NCBI GenBank assembly: GCA_964482495.1
Contig: CAYZXS010000019.1
Coordinates: forward strand, 3,282 to 67,281
Direction of reading: 5' to 3'
Length of the DNA stretch: 64,000 nucleotides
From: J029 sp964482495
Lineage (GTDB): Bacteria > Planctomycetota > UBA1135
Shown here piece after piece: positions 43,553-50,407 of this stretch. The position numbers and the translations under genes are program-made. Position 1 is the first letter of the stretch, and each line of letters begins with the position of its first letter. The notes below the pieces were generated by a model. That model was not told where the DNA came from, made no database searches, and saw only the letters and a program-made list of their open reading frames with translations.

Positions 43553-44223
43553 CCCCGGCCCCCGTTCAGGAGCCGGTCGGCGAGCGCGCCGTAGGTCTCC
43601 TCCACCGCCGACACGAAGCGGTCGAGGCGGCTGCGGAAGAAGTAGTAGGCGGCCTGCGAGGGGATCGCGATCGACAAGCCGACCGCGGTCGTGATCAGCG
43701 CCGAGCTGATGCCGTCGGCGAGCCGCTCGGGCTTGCCGAGGGCGTCCGAGAGCGCGATCTGGGTGAAGGCCTGGATCATGCCCCAGACCGTGCCGAGCAG
43801 GCCGAGCAGCGGCGCGATGGCGGCGATCACCACCAGCGGGCGCAGCTTGGCCGACAGCACCCGGACCTCGCGGGCGCCGGCGTCCTCGACCGCCTTCTCC
43901 ATCTCCAGCATCGGCTGGTCGACGCGCTTGAAGCCGGCGGCCAGGATCCGCGACATCGGGGTGCGCTGGCTGTCACAGAGCTCGAGGGCGTCGCCGGCGC
44001 CGCCGCCGTCGTAAGCCTCGAGCACGCGCTGGCCGTCGTCGAGGGTGCCGAGGGCGCCGCGGCGAAGGCGCATGCCGCGCTCGACCATGAAGGCAACCGC
44101 GAGCACCGAGCACAGGCCGAGCGGCCACATCACCGGACCGCCGTTGGCGATCATGTCGAAGAGGGAGCGGAAGCCGGCGGCGCCGCCTTCCTGGTCCGGG
44201 ACAGCGAGGAGGAAGGGGATCAT
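43549..44223 (-). CDS. ExbB/TolQ/MotA-family proton-channel subunit
   Basis: 224 residues, three membrane helices: near the N-terminus (VMWPLGLCSVLAVAFMVERG), middle (IAPLLGLLGTVWGMIQAF) and late (SSALITTAVGLSIAIPSQAAYYFF). The second and third carry the small-residue and Thr pattern of the ExbB/TolQ channel. Start ATG 44223 overlaps the TPR gene stop by 4 nt (ATGA), and its own stop overlaps the ExbD start likewise, so TPR-ExbB-ExbD is a coupled unit. It would power the TonB-like protein encoded next. Confidence 0.93.
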   Translation of the reverse strand: MIPFLLAVPDQEGGAAGFRSLFDMIANGGPVMWPLGLCSVLAVAFMVERGMRLRRGALGTLDDGQRVLEAYDGGGAGDALELCDSQRTPMSRILAAGFKRVDQPMLEMEKAVEDAGAREVRVLSAKLRPLVVIAAIAPLLGLLGTVWGMIQAFTQIALSDALGKPERLADGISSALITTAVGLSIAIPSQAAYYFFRSRLDRFVSAVEETYGALADRLLNGGRG

Positions 44224-47200
44224 CGCGGCTTGGATTCGAGCTGCTGCAGCCGCTCGCGCGCCTGGGCGGCGTAGGCGGTCTTGGAGTACTGGTTGAGGAT
44301 CTCGCGGTACTGGTCGGCGGCGCGGTCGCGGTCGCCGAGACGCTCGAGGCAGAGGCCGGCGAAGTACAGGCCCTCGGCCACCTCGTCGTCGTGCGAGTAG
44401 AGCACCACCACCTTGAGGAACTCGCTCAGCGCCGCGTCGACCTGCTCCGCGGCCAGCTCGAGCTTGCCCAGGCCGAGCCGGGCGCGGGCGGCGAGCACGC
44501 CCTGGTCGCGGGCGAGCACCCGCTCGAAGGCCTGGCGGGCGGCGCGGCGCTGGTCGAGCGCCGCCAGCGCGCGTCCGCGCCACAGCTCGCCCTCGGTGCC
44601 GTTGGCGAAGTCGGGGAAACGCCGCGCGAGCTCGGACAGGGTGGCCGAGGCCGCCTGCCAATCCTCGACCTGGCACTGGCCGACGCCGAGCCGGAACAGG
44701 CAACGGTCGATGGCCTCGTGGTCGGGCAGCTCGCGGTGCAGCCGCGCCAGCGGCACCACCGCCTCCTCGAAGCGGGACAGCCGGAACAGCGCCTCGCCGT
44801 GCAGGAACAGCGCCTCGCCGAAGAGCACGCTGCCGGGGTGGTCCTGGATCAGCGCGGCGAAGGCGGCGGCGGCGGGCTCTGCCCGCTCCTGGCGCAGCTC
44901 GGCGTAACCCATCTTGTAGAGCGCGCGGTCCGCGACCGGGTTGCCGGCGACCGCGGCGGCGGCGGCGTAGAGCGGCACCGCGCGGCCGTCCTCGCCGGCC
45001 TCGAACCAGGCTTCCCCGACGAAGAAGGCGGCCTCGCCCGCGGCGGGCTGCTCCGGGGTCAGCTGCAAGGCGGCCAGAGCGGCGGCGCCGGCCTCGGCGG
45101 TCATGCCAGCGTCGAGGGCCAGGTAGCAGCGCTCGATCTCGAGCTCGGCGCTCAGCGCCGGGTCCTGCACCCGCTTGCCGGCGGAGCCGAGCAGGGCGTA
45201 GCCGCCGCTGGCGTCGTCCGCCTCTTGGAGCGCCGCGGCGACCACCGCGGCGGCCGCGGCGTAGCTGGCCTCATCGGGGCCGGTGCGGCCATAGGCGGCG
45301 AAGGCCTCCGCCGCGCCGGTCGCGTCGCCGGCCTCCTTGCAGGCCCAGACCTGCAGCTCCAAGGCCGAGGCGTGCAGCTCGGGATCGCCGACCGCCTGGG
45401 CCGCGGCCGCGACCTGGGGCAGCAGGCCGGCCGCCTCGTCGAAGCGCTCGAGGTCGAACTGGCACCAGGCCAGGGCGTAGCCGGCGGCCGGCGCCAGGGC
45501 GTGGCGCGGGTGTCCGTTCAGGAGCGCGCCGAACTTGGCCTCGGCCTCCGCGACCCGGCCTTCGGCGTAGAGCCGCTCGCCGAGCTCGTAGAGGGCCTTG
45601 GGCGCCTCGGCCGAGCCGGCGTGGGCGGCGATCAGCTGCTCGAGCTGCTCCAGTCCTTCGGTGCCGCCGGACATCCGCCCGAGCCGGAACATCAGCTCGG
45701 AGACCCGGCTGCCCTCGGGGTGGCGCTCGAGGTAGCGGGTCCAAGCGCGCCGGGCGCCGGGCTCGTCGCCGCTCTCGAAGCGGGCCCGGCCCTCCATGTA
45801 GGCGGCCTCCTCGGCTTCCTCGCTGCTGGCGTGCCGCTCGGCCACCTGGCCGAAGTGGCCGGCCGCCGCGGCCGGATCCTCCAGCAGGTAGCGGCACCAG
45901 CCGAGGCGGGAGACCGCGCGGGCGGCGTGGGCGTCGTCGACCGCGCCGGTCATCGAGGCGGCGAAGGCGTCCTCGGCCTCCTGGTAGCGCTCCAAGCGCA
46001 GCAGGCCCTCGCCCATCGCCAAGTGCACCTTGGGCAGGTAGCGGCTGTCGGGATACTCGGCCAGGAGCCGCTCCGCCAAGCCGACCGCTTGTTCGACGCG
46101 GCCGTCGTTCAGGTTGGAGATCACCGCCGCGTGCAGGGCGTAGTCGGATTCGGCCAAGCGGTAGGACTCCGACGCTTCGTCCAGCCGGCCCAGCTCGTAG
46201 AGGGCGTCGCCGCGCGCGGCCTGGATCCGGCCCGCCAGCTCCTCGGCCGGCTGGCGCCGGATCGCGGCTTCGAAGCTCGCCAACGCCTCTTCGTGGCCGC
46301 CGTTGCGGGCCTGGGCCATGCCGCGCCAGTAGAGGGTCTCGGCGTTCCGGCCTGGCAGGTCGCCAGCGAGCACCGCCAGCGCCGCCTGGTCCTGGCCGGC
46401 TTGCAGCAAGTGGATGCCCTGCTGCAGCGCCGCCTCGGCGACGTAGGGGCTGTCCGGAAAGCGCTCGATCAGGGCGCCGAAGCTGGCCGCCGCCCGCTCA
46501 TGGTCCCCCATCTCCGCGGCGGCGAAGCCGGCGCCGCGCACGGCCGCGTCGGCGAAGGGGCCGCCCTCGACCCGCTCGTAGTCGGAAAGGGCGCCGCGGG
46601 GGTCCCCGGACTCGAGCCGGGCCTCACCGGCGAGGAAGCGCATCTCCTGGACCAGCTCGTCGCGGCCGTGGCGGCGCTCGAATTCGCGGGCGCGGGCGAC
46701 GGCGTCGTCGAAGTGGTCGAGGCGGAAGGCGCACCAGGCGGCGCCGTAGAGACTGTCCCGGCCATAGGCGTCGCTGTCGGGCAGCTCGAGCACGCGCAGG
46801 TAGCGGAGCTCCGCGGCCTCGAAGTCGCCGCCGCGGAAGCGGGCTTCGCCCAGCAAGAAGGTCGCCGGCAGCTCCAGGTAGTCGCTCTCCCCGTCGAGCA
46901 CCTGTTCGAAGGCCGCGGCCGCCATGCCATGGTCCCCCGCCGCCAGCAGGCACTGGCCGGAGCGCATCGCCGCCTCGGCGCCGAACTCGAAGCCCTGGAG
47001 GCGGGCCAGCCGCTGGAAGTGCGGCGCCGCCTCGGGCAGCCGGTCGAGCTCGAACAGGGCCAGCGCCAGCCGGTAGCGGGCAGAGGGGGCCTTCTCGTGG
47101 CGCGGATAGGCGCCGAGGAAGTCGGCGGCCTCCTGGACGACCAGGTCGTGCATGCCCTTCTCGGACAGGCCGACCAGGAACTGGTATTCCTCGTCCGGCC

Positions 47201-47258
47201 CGGTCTGGGGCACGGCGGGAGCCAGCAGGAGCAGGGAAAGGGAGAGGGACAGCAGCAT
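44220..47258 (-). CDS. secreted TPR-repeat protein of the ExbBD operon
   Basis: 1012 residues: signal peptide (MLLSLSLSLLLLAPAVPQ) followed almost entirely by tetratricopeptide repeats, more than 20 by eye (YRLALALFELDRLPEAAPHF, LLGEARFRGGDFEAAELRY, ALYELGERLYAEGRVAEAEA, YFAGLCLERLGDRDRAADQY). Many are of the YbgF/CpoB or BamD-like 'outer-membrane assembly' kind. Likely a periplasmic scaffold that binds the propeller/linker protein of the same operon, as CpoB does in the Tol-Pal system (inference). First gene of the operon; no obvious -10 element was found in the 179-base gap to the divergent gene. Confidence 0.85.
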   Translation of the reverse strand: MLLSLSLSLLLLAPAVPQTGPDEEYQFLVGLSEKGMHDLVVQEAADFLGAYPRHEKAPSARYRLALALFELDRLPEAAPHFQRLARLQGFEFGAEAAMRSGQCLLAAGDHGMAAAAFEQVLDGESDYLELPATFLLGEARFRGGDFEAAELRYLRVLELPDSDAYGRDSLYGAAWCAFRLDHFDDAVARAREFERRHGRDELVQEMRFLAGEARLESGDPRGALSDYERVEGGPFADAAVRGAGFAAAEMGDHERAAASFGALIERFPDSPYVAEAALQQGIHLLQAGQDQAALAVLAGDLPGRNAETLYWRGMAQARNGGHEEALASFEAAIRRQPAEELAGRIQAARGDALYELGRLDEASESYRLAESDYALHAAVISNLNDGRVEQAVGLAERLLAEYPDSRYLPKVHLAMGEGLLRLERYQEAEDAFAASMTGAVDDAHAARAVSRLGWCRYLLEDPAAAAGHFGQVAERHASSEEAEEAAYMEGRARFESGDEPGARRAWTRYLERHPEGSRVSELMFRLGRMSGGTEGLEQLEQLIAAHAGSAEAPKALYELGERLYAEGRVAEAEAKFGALLNGHPRHALAPAAGYALAWCQFDLERFDEAAGLLPQVAAAAQAVGDPELHASALELQVWACKEAGDATGAAEAFAAYGRTGPDEASYAAAAAVVAAALQEADDASGGYALLGSAGKRVQDPALSAELEIERCYLALDAGMTAEAGAAALAALQLTPEQPAAGEAAFFVGEAWFEAGEDGRAVPLYAAAAAVAGNPVADRALYKMGYAELRQERAEPAAAAFAALIQDHPGSVLFGEALFLHGEALFRLSRFEEAVVPLARLHRELPDHEAIDRCLFRLGVGQCQVEDWQAASATLSELARRFPDFANGTEGELWRGRALAALDQRRAARQAFERVLARDQGVLAARARLGLGKLELAAEQVDAALSEFLKVVVLYSHDDEVAEGLYFAGLCLERLGDRDRAADQYREILNQYSKTAYAAQARERLQQLESKPR

Positions 47259-47424
47259 GGGCGCGGGCGCCAGACGGCGGGCGGGCCGGGTCGGCAGGCA
47301 GCGTGGGGGTCTACGAGCCGATTATCCCGCCGTTGTGCCTCCCGGCCGGCGATCCGGGGGGTTTTCCGCTTTTCCCCCATCTTGTCGCTTATCGGCCCGT
47401 TCTGGGCCACATCTTGCGCCCGGT

Positions 47425-47430
47425 TATGCT
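47425..47430 (+). promoter_or_regulatory. -10-like TATGCT, leaderless start
   Basis: TATGCT ends 7 nt before ATG 47438. Its own ATG (47426) is in frame and could be a start, but the hexamer placement favours 47438. Confidence 0.35.
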
Positions 47431-47437
47431 CGCGGCG

Positions 47438-47821
47438 ATGCCCCGTCTGCTGCTCGCCCTGCTCGCCCTGGCGCCGCTGCCGAGCTGTGTCCTCCTCGTG
47501 GGGGCCGCGATCGGAGCCGGAGTCGTCCACGCCATCTCCGAGGACAGCGTCGAGGTGCTGTTCGAGGCCGGCTTCGACGAGGTCTACGACGTCTGCGAAG
47601 CCCAACTGGAGCGCGCCGGCACGGTCGAGCGGTCGGATGACCTGCGCGGGGAGCTCGAAGGAGCGACCGTGGATTCGCAGGTCGAGATCACCATCGACAC
47701 CACCCGCCAGGGCTATCAACGGGTCACGGTGCGGCCCCGCAAGCTCTCAGGCTTGTCTCCCGACCTCGAGACGGCGCAGTGGCTCGCGGATGCCATCTCG
47801 CGCCGGCTGATGGACGCCTGA
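47438..47821 (+). CDS. DUF3568-like lipoprotein
   Basis: 127 residues. A lipoprotein signal (LLLALLALAPLPSC, Cys17) precedes a small domain beginning VLLVGAAIGAGVVHA and ending in strands TIDTTRQGYQRVTVRP and a helix (ETAQWLADAISRRL). This length and pattern suit the DUF3568 family of small envelope lipoproteins; function unknown. Divergent from the TPR-ExbBD operon, so it may belong to the same envelope programme. Confidence 0.7.
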   Translation: MPRLLLALLALAPLPSCVLLVGAAIGAGVVHAISEDSVEVLFEAGFDEVYDVCEAQLERAGTVERSDDLRGELEGATVDSQVEITIDTTRQGYQRVTVRPRKLSGLSPDLETAQWLADAISRRLMDA

Positions 47822-47948
47822 CGACGTCCAGAGCCGCCTACCGGGATTCCCCGTCGCAACGAGGAAAGGCCGGCGAAGGCCGAGGCCTGAGCCGAGACCC
47901 CACCGCCCGGCCCGCCTTCCTTGCGGCCAATCCTCCCTCCGCGACCCC

Positions 47949-48737
47949 TCAGCCGACCGTCTCGGCCAGTCCATTGCTGAGGGCACACGTGGTCAGGTCG
48001 AGGGCTTGGAACCAGACCGCCGCTCCCGTCGCTCCGGCCGGCACGGGCACGGAGACATCGGCGGCGCCGGTCCCATCGGCGGGCTGGATCGAGAGCACGC
48101 TCACGGGAGCGCTCAGGTCGACCGTCACCACCCCGCAGGGGCCGGCCGGCAGGCTGGCCGGTCCTCCGCCCGAGAGCGAGTAGGCGAAGCCGATCATGCC
48201 GCCTGGGGTGCCTCCGACCAGGGAGAGGTTGGCGGTGGCGCCCGCGACCAGACCGGAGATCCCGAGCACAGGTCCGCCCGGAGCGCCCGTCCAGCTCGCC
48301 GTCGCCATGACCTCCGGCGCCGCCATGCCGGTGCCGCGCCAGGCGTCGTAGAGCTGCTGGCCGCGGTCTTGCAGGAAGGCCACGGAGCCGTCGTTGGCCA
48401 GCAGGAGGAACTGGATGTACTCCCAGCTGGTCGCCTGGTACATCAGGGCGATGTCCGCCCGCACCGCTCCGGGAGGCGGCAGGAGGGTGACCTCGTCCCA
48501 GTAGCGGTAGGTTCCTCCAGCGCCGGGATCGCCAAATTGCTCCTCGGGGACGGGCAGGGCGTTCCGTAGCTTGGCCTGGTCGTAATCGAACCCATAGGGC
48601 GGGATCCGATTGTCGGCCGCGACCATGTTGTTGAGCACGAAGTGGAAGGTCTCGGCGTAGCTGCCCGCGGGCCGACCCGCCAAGTCGCCGAGGGTGAGGA
48701 CCGGCTGCCCGCTGACCCGGTCATAGGTCAGGACCAT
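47949..48737 (-). pseudogene. C-terminal part of the multiheme cytochrome, out of frame
   Basis: 262 residues from ATG 48737. It carries no signal peptide and continues the sense of the cytochrome encoded upstream (TYDRVSGQPVLTLGDL, ETFHFVLNNMVAADNRIPP, QATSWEYIQFLLLANDGS). Its last about 90 residues are the small beta domain shared with other exported proteins (VPAGATGAAVWFQALD, then LSNGL). It is in the -1 frame relative to the upstream part, overlapping it. Separate translation by reinitiation (start and upstream stop overlap in ATGGTCCTGA), programmed frameshifting and a plain deletion or assembly error are all possible; I treat it as one interrupted gene. Confidence 0.6.
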
Positions 48738-50209
48738 CCCGGGGGAGGTCCGAGCCCGAGGAGTTGGTTCGCCCACTCCTGGGTCATCGCCATGTGGGCC
48801 TCGTAGACCTTGGTGTTGGTGCCGCCCAGGTCCTGCAGGGTCTCGACGGTGGTCGACTGGCCGTTCACGGTGACGCTCAGCGGCCCATAGGCGCCGTCCT
48901 CGCGGAGCAGGTTGTTGCTGCCGTCATACCACTTCATGTTGAGCCACATGCGCCGCCCCTCCGGATAACCGGAGATCAGCTTGTGGCCCGTGAGGTTCAC
49001 GACCTTCACGGTGTTCCCGGTCACGTCCAGAGTCGCCGCGGAGGCCAGCATCGCCCGCGCGCGCAACTTGGCGCGGTCCATGGCGCTGATCGCCTCGGAA
49101 CTCAAGCCGCCGCCGGGGCTGACCAGGCCGCGGGCGTCGAGCCATTGGATGGCGTCCCCGACCCAGGTGTTCCCGCCGGTCAGGTCGTGCGAGGGGAGGT
49201 CCTTGCGGTTGGGCGAGGGGTCCTTGCAACCGTGACCGGTGACCGGGGCCATGTGGCAGGACTGACAGGTGTAGTAGCGCGTGGTTCCGTCCTCGTAGTC
49301 CCCGCCCTTGCCGGCAGCCAGCGAGGCCTGATAAACGGAGTCGATCACCCCAGCCTTCAGGTCAGCGGGCAGGCCGCCGAAGTCGGAGACCCGCGTCGAG
49401 GGGAAGGCGCTGGCCATGTGCTCGCTGAAGGTCCGCTCGATGACGCCGTAGGTGAACGGCAGGTTGTTGAAGGCGGCCTTACCACCCACGGGCGAACCGG
49501 GGACGCCGCTGAAGCTGCCGGCCGGCAAGGGCTGCTGGGCGCCGTTGTTGTGGGCGAGGTCGCCCGTCACCGGGTTCGAGACGTCGTGGCAGGTCCCGCA
49601 CAGCTCGGAGGAACGGTGGAAGTCGGACTTGGCGAAACCGTGCGGAGCGGTGGTGCTCGCGTACGGACCCAATCGCCGGTCCTCGTTCGGCGAGACGACG
49701 TACATGCCGCTGCCGAGGTAGGCCTCGGGGGCGCCGCCGCCGGTGTTGGCCACGAAAGGCGGGTTCTGGACCCCTTGGTGCTCGGACCCGTCCGGGTCGG
49801 TCAGGAGGTGGCAGAGGTGGCAGGTCACGCCCTCGGCGTCCTCGTCCACCAGTGCCGAGCCATCGGTGGGCGTGGACCGGTCCTCGAGCCATCCTGCGGG
49901 GAAGTGGCAGCGGATGCAGAGGTCACCGGCGCCGTCGAAGTCCTGCTCGGCGATGGCCAGACAAGCCCAGAAGAGCGGATCCCGGCCGGCCTGGGCCATC
50001 ATGCCGCCCTGCCAGTTCCGGTAAGGCTCCACGGCGAGGTCGTAGTCGCCGTGGCACCCGCCGCAGTCATCCGGCTTCTTCAGCTGCTGGACCTCGAGCG
50101 GCTGGGTGCCCGGGAGCTGGACGTCGGTCGGGACGGTCGTCGCCAGGATGAGAGGAACGGCGGCGAGTGCGAGGAGCGCCAGGGGGGAGGCTGAGCGAGG
50201 GGAACCCAT
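48728..50209 (-). CDS. secreted pentaheme c-type cytochrome, N-terminal part of a frameshifted gene
   Basis: 493 residues with signal peptide (ALLALAAVPLILA). Five CxxCH haem-binding motifs are present: CGGCH (C49-H53), CIRCH, CHLCH, CGTCH and CQSCH. They covalently bind haem c in the periplasm. Conserved stretches such as GGMMAQAGRDPLFWACLA and VVNLTGHKLISGYPEGRR identify the family of large multihaem cytochromes found in Planctomycetota. Role: extracytoplasmic electron transfer, partner unknown. The frame ends LLGLGPPPGWS after a C5 run (G5 at 48741-48745 on the plus strand), in the middle of a region that normally continues; the continuation lies in the next frame at 47949-48737. ATG 50209 has AGGTGGG upstream. 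Confidence 0.85.
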   Translation of the reverse strand: MGSPRSASPLALLALAAVPLILATTVPTDVQLPGTQPLEVQQLKKPDDCGGCHGDYDLAVEPYRNWQGGMMAQAGRDPLFWACLAIAEQDFDGAGDLCIRCHFPAGWLEDRSTPTDGSALVDEDAEGVTCHLCHLLTDPDGSEHQGVQNPPFVANTGGGAPEAYLGSGMYVVSPNEDRRLGPYASTTAPHGFAKSDFHRSSELCGTCHDVSNPVTGDLAHNNGAQQPLPAGSFSGVPGSPVGGKAAFNNLPFTYGVIERTFSEHMASAFPSTRVSDFGGLPADLKAGVIDSVYQASLAAGKGGDYEDGTTRYYTCQSCHMAPVTGHGCKDPSPNRKDLPSHDLTGGNTWVGDAIQWLDARGLVSPGGGLSSEAISAMDRAKLRARAMLASAATLDVTGNTVKVVNLTGHKLISGYPEGRRMWLNMKWYDGSNNLLREDGAYGPLSVTVNGQSTTVETLQDLGGTNTKVYEAHMAMTQEWANQLLGLGPPPGWS

Positions 50210-50407
50210 GTCCCACCTTTACCCAGAAGCTGGGAACAAGGCCAATCCATGGGGAGTATCAGATAACCTGAACTCATGGGTCCTGGGATTGCCGCAATCG
50301 GGATCTGGTTCCCGAAATGGGCATCCCGATTCCCGCCAGCGCAAAACTACTGAGGTCGTAGTAGCCTGCGCTGGTCTGGCACGGTCCTTGCCACCACTCC
50401 CGAGATC

